DNA of 64,000 nt from Obelidium mucronatum (lineage: Eukaryota > Chytridiomycota > Chytridiomycetes > Chytridiales > Chytriomycetaceae), in NCBI GenBank assembly GCA_025765595.1, contig JAIVFH010000035.1:186001-250000 (forward strand), written 5' to 3'. The notes under the pieces were generated by a model that saw only the letters and a list, made by a program, of their open reading frames with translations, ran no database searches and was not told where the DNA came from. Position numbers and translations under genes: made by a program. Position 1 is the stretch's first letter. Each line of letters starts with the position of its first letter. Positions 1 to 9,965 of the stretch are shown piece by piece.

Positions 1-226
1 TTTCGGGACTTGTTTTTCTCCCATTTTCGGTTTTTTTAATTATTTTGGTTTGATAAAAAGAAAACGTTTTGAGTGAACAAAAAATAAAAGAGTTTATCCA
101 ACATGAATACATACTAGCGTTAAGAATGAAAAAGAGGTTTACTTTTTTTTAGTTTTAAACAAAACACACACAACCACCAATCAACTTCAATGAAATACAG
201 GGGGGAAAAACCAAAAAAAACTGCGG
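1..226. other. 3' flank of the J-domain gene, no gene seen
   Basis: This AT-rich stretch follows the stop codon of the minus-strand J-domain gene. It contains A/T runs compatible with a 3' UTR and polyadenylation signals. I see no reading frame with recognisable protein features and no RNA gene. Confidence 0.5.
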
Positions 227-1845
227 CTAGTTAACAAGGGTAACTTTGCTTGTTTCTTTATCACGAGGAGCTGCTATTCTACGACCCATAGGCACACGGA
301 CTCTCTCCCCATTCCCTGCTGCAGCACTACTACTTGAATTACCAGCAGCCCCTCGCTCCATTTCATCCATGGACGCCGCCAACCCTACAGTCATCATACA
401 AGGCAAAAAGCACCCACAACAGCACAACAAGATGCTGAAAATGAAAAACACTGGAATCAAGACGACAGCGGCTGGTGGGTACCCATCGTCGCCAGAGACT
501 CTTCTGACGAGGAGGTATGTAAAGACTGAGAAAATGGTTGCCATGATTGCAAACGCGATTCCAAAGACGACTGTGGCGGAGCGTTTTTCGGCGGGGGATT
601 CCATTTGAGGAAGTGTTGATAGGAACGTCAAGGTCATGGAAATGAGGTTCAAAACAATGAAAACGTAGACTGGAGCGAAAGTTGCACTAAAAAAAATATA
701 TATATTAAGGCAAGTGGGTGGTGGTGGGTGGGGGGGTCAACAACGTTAAAACTTACGACCAAGGCATTGAGTCTGGCTTGTCAAGCTTCACCACCAAAAG
801 AATAGCTTGAATCAATCTCAAGACAGGGAAATGCAAGTGCGAAAAGACAAAGAGGATTATTTCCCGAGCAGTCAACGGGCGTTTCGCAACCTCCTGCTCT
901 TCATCCAAGTTTTCAGGCATCTGAACAAAGACACCTTCCCGAATTCTTCCCACCAGCGAGAAAATCACAGACCCCAAATGAGACGCTTCACAGAGAAACC
1001 ATGGGATAAAGACCGCGGCCCAACTACAAGAAATGGTGGTTTCCAGCTTGAGTGCAATCAAAACATCAAAAACGAGCAACGCAATGGCGTAGACAGCATT
1101 GTATGCCTTTCCCAAAATCTTTGAGCTTTTTGATTCCTTTCTGTCGGCTTCTTCTTCGTCTTCGGGGTCCGAGGAAGGAGCAGCCAAGACTGCGAGAACG
1201 ACAATACCGAGAACCACAAAGGATGGACTAAAGACGGCGGGCCATGACCAGCCAATCTTTTCGTCGATTTTCATGGACAAGAATACCGGGAAGAGGAGTA
1301 GAACGGCGGTGAGCATGGTGATCATGCAAAACATGTTCTTCATTGCCAAGATCATGCCCACGTCAAGGAAAGGCATCTTGTCCATCATTTCAACACCGTT
1401 GGCACCGTATCTGTCGTAGATCTGACGCTTCTTTTCATCGGCTTTTTAGGACGTGGAGAAGGTGGTGGTCGTGGTTCATGGGCGGTCGTGGGTTAGGTTC
1501 GTTGCGTCTATTTATAGTTGTTTGATGTTCAACTTACAAAGTACTTCATAGGCTTTGGACAGCTTTTGGAATTGCTCTGCAGCAACAGGATCATCCCCTT
1601 TCTTGTCCTAATTAGGAAACATGATAGATGTGGTGGTGGTGTGGTCAACGAAAGAATGGGTGTATGGTGTGAGTTTGACTAACTGGATGACACTTCAAGG
1701 CAGCCTTGCGATACGCTTTTCTGATCTGGTCGGCATCAGCATCTTTGGGAACGCCAATAATGTCGTAGTACGTTTGAGGTGGGGCGCTCTCTTCATCAGT
1801 CCAGACACTTGCGCCAGTGCTCGGACCACCTTGGTTTTGAGACAT
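227..1845 (-). CDS. J-domain protein fused to a Tmemb_185A-like multi-span membrane domain
   Basis: Four exons (1684-1845, 1538-1607, 757-1441, 227-686) give about 458 residues, and all junctions keep frame with GT-AG ends. Residues ~25-85 are a J domain: [20 protein letters not shown], then an HPD motif restored exactly across the first intron, then the QIYDRYG-type helix IV end. The remainder is a run of about nine hydrophobic segments with short polar loops, an acidic loop ([12 protein letters not shown]) and a C-terminal CCCGC-like stretch. The order resembles the transmembrane Fragile-X-F/TMEM185 family. The J domain should stimulate a cytosolic Hsp70 at the surface of an endomembrane; that is family knowledge. 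The Tmemb_185A assignment is by hydrophobic pattern and is less certain than the J domain. Confidence 0.8.
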
Positions 1846-1877
1846 GTTTTTTTTTTTCCAAAGAGAGTGCGCAATTT

Positions 1878-3203
1878 TTATTCACTAGCTTTTTTTAACC
1901 TCTTTGCCGTTGGTTTTTCATATGACTGCTTCATTCCACCCATTTTCGATAGCGTTCGTTTGTTCACGTCCGAGTTTTGAAACCATGCCGAGTCCTTGCT
2001 GCTGGTATCTTCTTTGGACAAGTGGGTCCATTTCGTTTGACCGGAGCGACCAAAGTTTTTCACTTGCATGACTTCGGGTAAAATCGACTTATCGAACTTG
2101 TCTTCTAGCGTAGGTTGGTTAAAGTCCCGTTTTGCGACGATTTCCTCGTCAGTAAAGAAAGCACCCTTGTGGTAGTACTTTTGCATGAATTTGTAAGACG
2201 CCTTTTCTTCATTCTTGCCACCATTGAGACGTTCGTTTTCTTCCTGGATTTCAGCATCCGTCATGTTGCGGCGTCTTTCGATATCGGCCAGAAGCTTCTC
2301 CTCGGCATCGCGTTCTTTGCGGTCGCGTTTGATTCTGTTCAGTTCCCGCAGGCGCCACAATTCAAACTCTTCTTCCTCGTTCAGACCGTCCGTGTCATCG
2401 ACATCGGGAATGGTGTCGTTGACTGTTGCAGCGGCGATCTCCTTGCGCAGCTCCTCCTCGACCAGGTTGTGCGACTCCTTCTTGCGTTCCTCGAGGTCCT
2501 TGAGGCGCTGGGCCTCGGCCTCGGCGGCCTCCAGCTCGCGGCGCTCGCGCTCCTGGATGGTCTCGCGGTGCGCCTTCGGGATAAACACGGGCTTGAGCAG
2601 CGGGCGGCGCAGCGCGGACTCGGACTCGGACTCGGACGCGGACTCGTACGACGACTCGCTGGCCGCCGAGTCCGACGCGGCGCCGGCGTCCGCGGGCGGC
2701 GGCGCGGCGGCCTCGAGGCGCTGGGCGGCGAGGCGCAGGCGCTGGCGGCGGGCCGCGGCTGCGTCGTCGGCGTCGCTGTCGGCGTCGCTGGCACTGGCGC
2801 CGCCGCAGTTGCGCGCCGCCGCCGCCGCATTCGGGAAGCTGGCGCTGGTGGTGCCGCCGCCACCGCGCCGCCGCCGCCGCGCCCCGTCGGCGTCGCTGTC
2901 CGAGTCGCTCTCGGCGTCCTTCTGCAGCCGCCGCAGCCGCCGGTCGCCGGCGCTCGCGTTTGCGTTCGCGTTCGCGTTGTAGTCGTACACGGTGCCGTTG
3001 GGCGCAGCGACCGAGTTGGTGTTGGTGTTGGCGTTCGTGTTGGCGTTGGCGTTTGTGGAGATGCTGCTGACTGCCGCCTTCTCTACTTGGCCGCCATCGG
3101 GACTGTCGCTGTCGCTGTCGCTTGCTGCTGCTGCTGCTTCTTCGGCCCCACGCCCAGGCCAGTACCGCACGGCTTTGACGGGTTTTTTGGCTTTGGGGGG
3201 CAT
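1878..3203 (-). CDS. MFAP1: MFAP1-like spliceosomal B-complex protein
   Basis: Single-exon gene of about 441 residues; the ATG at 3203 begins [19 protein letters not shown]. The first ~210 residues are low complexity: Ser/Asp repeats, an Asn-Ala-Asn-Thr run and Ala-rich blocks, encoded by very GC-rich DNA. Residues ~215-440 match the conserved MFAP1 domain: a [13 protein letters not shown] opening, a long charged helix, the [19 protein letters not shown] segment, KYYHKGAFF, and a C-terminal part with [21 protein letters not shown]1 is a component of the U4/U6.U5 tri-snRNP and activated spliceosome that works with Prp38. Its lack of introns contrasts with the intron-rich neighbours. The FYV7-like gene starts upstream on the same strand, only 30 bp away. 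Confidence 0.92.
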   Translation of the reverse strand: MPPKAKKPVKAVRYWPGRGAEEAAAAASDSDSDSPDGGQVEKAAVSSISTNANANTNANTNTNSVAAPNGTVYDYNANANANASAGDRRLRRLQKDAESDSDSDADGARRRRRGGGGTTSASFPNAAAAARNCGGASASDADSDADDAAAARRQRLRLAAQRLEAAAPPPADAGAASDSAASESSYESASESESESALRRPLLKPVFIPKAHRETIQERERRELEAAEAEAQRLKDLEERKKESHNLVEEELRKEIAAATVNDTIPDVDDTDGLNEEEEFELWRLRELNRIKRDRKERDAEEKLLADIERRRNMTDAEIQEENERLNGGKNEEKASYKFMQKYYHKGAFFTDEEIVAKRDFNQPTLEDKFDKSILPEVMQVKNFGRSGQTKWTHLSKEDTSSKDSAWFQNSDVNKRTLSKMGGMKQSYEKPTAKRLKKASE

Positions 3204-3232
3204 CAAGATAAATACAACTGAAGTTTTATTTA

Positions 3233-3775
3233 TTACTTTTTCTTGAGTTTCGACAAGATCATATCAATTTGATTCGATAGTACAGGTTGTCCCTTCTTTG
3301 TCTTTCTCGTCACATAGTTGTGCGTCTTCTTCCTCTCTTTAAAGTACTGCACTTTGGCCTGGTAACTCTCCTCCTTCTCCTTCTTCTTTTGCTCCCTTTC
3401 CTCTTGCTTTTCGCGTTCTTCAATCTCTCGCTGTTTCTCTATTTTATGGAATGGTGTTGCTTTCTTGAATCCCCCCGCTGTCTTGCCCGCAACTCCTCCC
3501 TTTCCCTTCTTGACAACTCCCGATCCCTTGGTTGTATTCAGTGCACTCTAGAAGAAGGTTCTTAGTAACTGAAAAGGATCCGACAATGGTGGTCGTCGTC
3601 ATTTTTAAACCTTTGCTTCACGAATGTCACCGTCAACAGCCGTCGTTTCATAGCCTTCTTCCTTGAGAAGCTTTTGATACTTCTTTTTGATTGCAAGCAA
3701 TTCGTATCCTTCCTTTTCCTTTCGCTGTTTTTTATCTTCGCGATACTCTTGGGCGTCTTTGAATTTTGGCGGCAT
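3233..3775 (-). CDS. FYV7: Fyv7/CCDC59-like rRNA-processing protein
   Basis: Two exons (3611-3775 and 3233-3547) encode about 159 very basic, coiled residues. The intron has a TACTAAG-like branch site and joins in phase. The start MPPKFKDAQEY at 3775 is preferred over an in-frame upstream ATG at 3835 because homology-like charge begins there. The C-terminus, ending in RKTKKGQPVLSNQIDMILSK, matches the KKTKKGQPN-type tail of CCDC59/TAP26 and yeast Fyv7, which act in small-subunit pre-rRNA processing. The central part is a Lys/Glu helix. Identification rests mostly on the tail. The protein is nucleolar in known relatives. The stop codon lies 30 bp from the MFAP1 start, so the two genes share a very short spacer. 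Confidence 0.78.
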
Positions 3776-3873
3776 TTTTTTTTTTGGATTATTTTTGATG
3801 TTCTTCAAAAAAAAAGAAAGAAAGGCAAGGATCACTAAGAGAATCTCTCAAGTTTTCAAGCAAGCACTTATAT

Positions 3874-6547
3874 CTATTTATACTCTATGATACCATTGTT
3901 GAATACAGAATGTTTTGCAGCCCGTAAAACCTGTATGTACATGCTGTACTTGTCCTTTTCTTCCTCCAAATAATTCCATTTTTTAGTCCAATTCGCCAGT
4001 GCCCGCGACTTTGCAACAGGGTTTAAAACGTACTGTCATGCCAAAAAAAAAAATCACATTCTTAACAAGGGACACGACAAATCAACAGTTCATGCAGAAC
4101 CATACCTTTCGCTCCATAGGGGCCTTGTAGCTCAAATGGGCCTCTAATTCAGTACCAATTTGCTTCAGCTGTTTTCCAAGCATTAGAAGCTGCTGATCCT
4201 TTTTTTTTGTGTTAAACTTCGAAATTTAAAAACAAACCTGAAAAACCAAACTTACCGCATCAAAATGACTTACAACCATTGTCGATGTACGTGGGACCTC
4301 CCAATCATCAACTCGCTTCGAAAACACTCCACTACTACTTCTTGGCTGCTCTTCACTATTACGACCCCCTTCAGATCCTTCCGAAGCACCACCGTTACTA
4401 CCACCCATTTCCTTTCTCAAAGCATCCCATTCAAACTCTGTCCAACCATACTCGGCACTTCCAATAGCCCCACGCAACGGGCCCATACTCCATCGAGCCG
4501 CCCAATAATTCAAAGTATCACACCACTGCCTCAACTCGAAACTCGTCCTTGTTTGAAAAAGTAGAATACTCCCGTCGCTTAAACACAAGTAAAAAACATG
4601 CTGTCTTGTTTGGTTATACCCAGGACTTGGTAGCGCCTTGGAATGCGAGTGCAACACTGTCACGACTTCAGGAGCACGGTTCGTTGGAACTTGGATTCCC
4701 CCTCCTCCTCCTCCTCCTCCATTAGCTTTCCCATTCACATCCCAATCGTCTTCAGTTGCAAAAATATCGTCCTTGGCATTCTCTCCTTCCACTTCAAACA
4801 TGCAGAGTTCGACGCCTTTGGCTCTTGAAATGCAGATTACACACCATAGTGGGACCCATGCGCGAAACGTTGCTTTCACTCCTTGTGCGTTCTGGACATG
4901 TTTTCGGATGAGGAGGCCTTCCAGTGAGACTCCTTCCGCGAGAGCATTACCAGCAGTGGTAGTGGTGGTGGTGGTAGTGGGGGCTGCTTGTTCTTGCGTT
5001 GTGGGTTCTTCCACTAAAGAAAATTCGGAAAGGAATCGGCTTCGTGGTTTGATTGTTGTAATTGATTGTGGGGGAAGGAAATCAAAGTCCCTTGTTGTTG
5101 GGAGAGGGGGTGGCGATGACTGTGCTTCTACGGTTTCTAGATTAAGTGACTTTCGCTTGTTGGTGTTGGTGAATGTGAGGGACTGTTTACGGAAAATGGA
5201 TGAGCCCATTGTGAATGGGGATGAGGTCGATGCTAATGTATTGGCCCTGGATCGATTGGGCGTCGTCGGAGAGGTACTCTTGTCTTGTACAATGATTGGT
5301 GCAGCTCGAACAGCGGCGTACATATCCTGTTGTTTTTTTTTTGTGTGTGTGTGTTCAAAAATTGAGCCAATAACGATTATAATTTCACTCCAAGCTCACC
5401 CGTAGCAGGTACTCCAGATCTTTCCTCCATTCTTCTTCTTCCGCAGGTGTCATTGGAGCTATAACCGCATCTCCCTCATGATCCTCTGCAGCCATAGAGT
5501 TCACAAAGTGCATTGTGTTGGAAATAAACGCCTTCACAGTCATTTTCGTTTTGACGTTTGCAGAATACATGTCTGTGTTGAGTAAAACCAGGGAGAACAC
5601 CATTCCATAGACAATATCTTGGCTTCTGAAGATAACACTTGGGTTTGATCCATTGACAATCCACCAATGCTCCGCAAACGCAGAAATCACTCGATCGATT
5701 TGCTGAGCTTCACCTTTTAGAGGTGCACGCAAACATAGCCCTCGAAGGGAAGAAATAAGGTCAACTGGCATAGGAAGTAGGGACATGAAGATTGTGAGAA
5801 CAGCCTTGTGGAAATCATCTCTATTTCCTGGAAATTAGGGGCCTCCAGCGTCCAAACAAAAAAAAAGAACCATGCATTTTCCTTATGCATACAAAAAAGA
5901 AGAGGACTTACAGCTTGCTCAATGTTTCGACCATTTTCTCACGGGGAACTTCAGGAACTTTGTCCTCATACAGGAAACGAGCCGCTTCCTCCGGGTCCAA
6001 ATCCCGATAGCTGAAAGCTCCACCACTATTACTACTACCCGAATTGAAACTGACGGATAATTTTGCAAGGTCAGTCTCAGCAACAGTTGGTGTGGAACCT
6101 GGCTCAGATAAGATCTGTGATTCAAGTCCTGGCTCTTCCTCAATCTAGCAGTAGTAAAAAATGAGTCTCAGCTTGATCACTGAACTGTTTTTTTTTGGTT
6201 ATACCTTCCGTCCACTTGTTGTATGAGCAGAAGTGGCATCCATGTTTAAATTGAAACCATTGAAGCTGGAACCCGATCGCGAGCTGTTTCCGCTTGAGCC
6301 AGAGGGTGATTTCGCCCGATCAACTGCCTGAGTGCGCATGGTTTGAACTGCTCGGGCCCGGCGGGCTCGATGCGCCGAGTTGGGAACTTGGGAATGTAAC
6401 AGGGTTTAGTTAGCTTACAATCACCAAACAGAATCCCCCGCCCCCCCTCGCCCCGTCACCCAGCGAATGCCACACTGACGCTTCCTTTGCAGCCAACTTA
6501 CCGACAGAACCGAGCGACGGAAAAACGTGCTTTGCGCGATCACCCAT
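3874..6547 (-). CDS. Sec7-PH Arf guanine-nucleotide exchange factor (EFA6/PSD/Yel1-like)
   Basis: About seven exons. The first is tiny (6502-6547, MGDRAKHVFPSLGSV). A serine-rich exon follows (~6206-6385), then Sec7 exons between ~5385 and ~6140. The Sec7 core reads FSYRDLDPEEAARFLYED, then LGNRDDFHKAVL, then LKGEAQQIDRVISAF, which carries the catalytic glutamate finger, and VLLNTDMYSANVK. The 4226-5323 exon has a Ser/Thr-rich linker and a PH domain with a poly-Gly insert (ending EYGWTEFEWDALRKE). Two last exons give a helical tail ending at TAG 3874. Sec7 followed by PH and a short coiled coil is the EFA6/PSD architecture; these proteins activate Arf6-class GTPases at the plasma membrane. 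Upstream, only 50 bp separate it from the divergent kinase gene. Confidence 0.87.
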
Positions 6548-6597
6548 TTCGAATTTTAAGGATCCAAAATTAAAGAAATAAAATAGAGCCAATAAAA
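6548..6597. promoter_or_regulatory. 50-bp divergent promoter between Arf GEF and MLKL-like kinase
   Basis: The start codons of the minus-strand Sec7-PH gene (6547) and the plus-strand kinase gene (6598) are separated by only 50 bp. The spacer is A/T-rich with a CCAAT pentamer at about 6589-6593, a few bases before the plus-strand ATG. Both 5' UTRs and any core promoters must overlap here, or transcription must start inside the opposite gene. Confidence 0.6.
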
Positions 6598-7250
6598 ATG
6601 AGCAGCGACCTTGGCCAGCTGACTGACCTTCTACACTCTGTTCAATCTGGAATCTCAGAACTGAAACACAACAAGCGAGCACTTGACCGGCTGTTTCTGC
6701 GTGCCTCAACGTTGCTGGATACATGTCGGGTGTACGTTGAATCCCACCCAACGCAGGACGGGTCAGTGCCTACTTCAATACGGTTCCATTTGGAGAGTTT
6801 GACTGCGTTCTTGACGGAGACGAATGCGGTCGTGCAGAAGGCGTCGAAAGATAATGTTTGTGTTTTGTTGTCTGTTGTCTGTTGAATATTCGTGGGGTTT
6901 GAACCCAATCAAATAACTGTTTTTACCCAACACGCTTTCTTCCAACACAGTTCATGCATACATTTGTGAATCGAGAAATTATCGTTGCAACGATAGCAGA
7001 GCTGAATAACGAGCTGAATATGCTTGTCAATGATGTTTCCATGCTGTTGCATATTGAAACGAGAGAGTGGGCAATTGAAGATCAGGACGATCGAAAGTTG
7101 GATAAGGAAGACATGGATCAAACTTTGCAGCATTTAGTTGATAACGACTACAAGATTTTGAATGCGCTTGAATTGAAGCAAGTTGAATACCTCGAAGCTA
7201 TTGATGTGAGAATCGAGATCTTTTTTTATTTTTGCCTTCGATTAAAAGAA

Positions 7251-7294
<44 letters not shown>

Positions 7295-8069
7295 GTGCCT
7301 GGTGGAGTGCTGATTTGTATTTACTTTTGCAGGCTCTTCAAAAACATATCACAGAACACGTTGATCAGGCGATTGAAAGGAATATCGAGCGAATTTTTCT
7401 GGATAAAGCACTTGCAAGCCTGCGACGGGCAACAAATGCCACTCGTCCTGTGCAACAAGTGCCTCCTGCCGAATGGGTTTTAACTTCTTGGGAATTTGAA
7501 ATGGTGATTAATTTTTTTTATTATTATTCTATTTTGTGTTTGTTTAAATTAATCAAGCTGTTTTTTTTTTTAGGGTCCTTTGATTTCCCGAGGTGGCTTT
7601 GGTGAAGTTTATAAAGCCAAATGGCTGGGCCACACTACTGTTGCCATCAAATCTCTCCATTTTCGGTTCGTTTTTTTTTTGTTTTCCCCTTCTTTGTATG
7701 TTATTTGCTCAAGACAAACTTGCTGCAGGCTTGAAACGTCAAAACTCCGAGACGATTTTTTAAGGGAAGTAAAAACATGGTACCCTTTACGCCATCCGCA
7801 TATTTTACCATTACTCGGAGCATGCGCAACCGCCGAACGACCGTTCATGGTATCGCCATTTTGCGAAAGAGGCCATGCTCTCCAATACTTGGAATGGTGT
7901 ACTGAGGAACACCAAAATCCAGAACCATTTGGAATCAAACTCCTGTATGAAGTTTCTTTGGGAATGCAATATCTGCATGCTCGTGGTGTGTCTCATGGTG
8001 ACTTGAAGGCTGTGAATGTTCTGGTATTGGTCTTAATTGTTTTCAATATCGCGATTGGTTTCGATAACC

Positions 8070-8103
<34 letters not shown>

Positions 8104-9925
8104 CGAAATCAGGTGGATGAGTTTGGGAAAGCTATGGTGGCTGATTTTGGGTTTGCTGCTCTTAAACGATACACAACGACGAAAACTGCTGCCGGTGGTG
8201 GAAGTCCTTTTGGGGGGTACTTTGCGCTGGATGAGTCCCGAAAGATTGCAAGGGTCTAAACTCGCTCCATCTGTCGACGTGTATGCGTTTTCAATGACCT
8301 GTTATGAAGTTTTGACTGACGGCGAGGTTCCCTTCACGGAGACTCCAGACGCATTGATTTATCAACATGTCGTGAATAATCACATCAGACCTGTTTTGCC
8401 AGACACCTCGAATTATCAAGTCTCAAAAGAGAAAGTATTCAGTTTGATGGAGCAATGTTGGTCTGCGGATCCTTTGGCCAGACCTCCATTTTCAATGATC
8501 TCATCTGCTTTCAGAACGATTTTGGGCTCAGTCAACGAGTCGGAATCGACCAAGCTTGGTACTAGTGGTAGTAGTTCGAAAGTTGTCGAACGCGAAACCA
8601 TTGTGACAGCAGATGAGCCACCAACAACAAGCACAGTCCAAACAATGTCGTCGGTCACGTCTGACAGCGCTGGATCCAAGAAATCGAGCGATGAAGAGCC
8701 ACCTTTCTCTGTTGAAAAATACTTTTCAGTTCTCCCTCCGCCCGTTCCAATACCGGCTATTCCTCAAGCTCCCCGAGCGCTCCCCCCCGTTCCACCTTTT
8801 GTCAGTCCCTTTGATATACCAGCAATCCCAGCGCTACCACCACCACCACCACCTGGGCCACCACCTGCTGCTGCGGCTATTACATCGCTGCGCTCTTTTG
8901 TACCACCCACCCCACCGCTTCCACCGTTTCCTCCCGCAATCGCTCGTTTTGCATCAGCTCCATCAATACCAACGGCCCCGTCACCACCTGCAGCAGCAGC
9001 CACAGCAGCCTCTATACAGAGACTGTCCCTCTCCAATGATCGGGTCCCAGTAGACTCCCGGGAGTCATCACTGACTCATCAAACCCGATCCATTCCTGGC
9101 TTCAACAGCGAGAAACGCGAAATTCTGCAACCATTCAATCATCTTCAATTTATTTCACAAGGTCCCGGAATCACCCACATTAGTATTGTAAGGGGGGCTT
9201 TGGACGATTCAATAACATGTACGTTGGAAATCTTGAAGAAGCGGAAAAGGAAGGATGAAGAAGATGCGAGTAATGATGGAAACGTGAGGGTGAGTCATCA
9301 AGTGGAAGGTGGTGGGGAAGAAGGAGGAGCTACATTGGAGATTAGTGTTTTATATCCAGTGGGTGGCGGTGGGGCGGCAATGAAAAAGTCTGGCGGGTTT
9401 TTCGGGCGATCCAAGGCACATGAAGGGTCAACGTCGCTGCGGTTGACTGTTCCCAGGGATCTGGAGACATTTACAGTTACTGGTGAACATATTGATGTTA
9501 GCTATGAGGGAACGAGTGTTTCTGGAACGTTTGGGTTCAATGTTCGGAAGGGGACGTTGACTGGAAATATTGAAGGGTACCGTGAACTTCGGGCTGAAAC
9601 GGATGCAGGGACTTTGGATTTGAGGCTTCGACCTGGTATTCCAGAAAGCATCAATGTCCTTCGAAGTGGGAAAGGGAGTGTGAATGCATTTATTTCTGGA
9701 TTTAAGGGAACTGTTCGAACCAACTGTTACTTTGGACAGAATTATGTGTCTGGATTAGATCCAGATGAATCTGGAACCGAGAAGCAGGTTTTCATTGTTG
9801 GAGCAGGAGTCGGTGAGGGTACTGTCGGAGTGCCGATTGGAGTTCGCCATGAGGATGTCAAGGGCAAATTTACCAGCTCAGTGACGTTTGGAACAACCAA
9901 TGTGGCCTTCATACGAAAACTCTAA
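6598..9925 (+). CDS. MLKL-like 4HB domain + TKL-type kinase + C-terminal DUF4097-like beta-solenoid, apparent +1 frameshift
   Basis: Six exons: 6598-6855, 6951-7205, 7333-7503, 7574-7665, 7729-8023, 8113-9925. The first three encode ~228 residues of four-helix-bundle character (LTDLLHSVQSGISELKHNKR onward), resembling the N-terminal executioner domain of MLKL and of fungal cell-death proteins. The kinase follows: RGGFGEVYKAKW loop, VAIK lysine, REVKTW glutamate, HGDLKAVNVL catalytic loop (HGD in place of HRD), VADFGFAAL, and MSPERL. Catalytic residues are present, so it reads as an active TKL kinase. A Ser/Pro-rich linker (~8550-9100) leads to ~250 residues of regular short beta-strand repeats typical of DUF4097-like putative adhesins. 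The reading frame changes at G6 (8212-8217), between DFG and the APE-equivalent; with no compensation translation stops at 8259. This is either an indel error or a real lesion. Confidence 0.75.
7251..7293. repeat. Intronic poly-G tract (43 nt)
   Basis: An uninterrupted run of 43 G on the coding strand lies inside intron 2 of the 4HB-kinase gene and is followed by GAGTGC. Such a tract can form G-quadruplexes or R-loops, and its length is prone to sequencing error. Confidence 0.9.
8071..8103. repeat. Intronic poly-T tract (33 nt)
   Basis: Thirty-three consecutive T lie in intron 5 of the 4HB-kinase gene, about nine bases before the acceptor AG. It may serve as an extreme polypyrimidine tract. 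Confidence 0.9.
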
Positions 9926-9965
9926 AAAATAAAAAAATCGTAAATAAATAATAAAAAGGTGATAA

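Noticed and set aside
2115..3221. Long plus-strand frame opposite MFAP1
   Set aside because: GC-rich antisense frame with Arg/Gly/Val-rich composition; the minus strand holds a conserved protein.
8190..8260. An intron in the kinase activation loop to explain the frame change
   Set aside because: Any GT-AG pair here would delete conserved sequence between DFG and the APE-equivalent; a one-base indel fits better.
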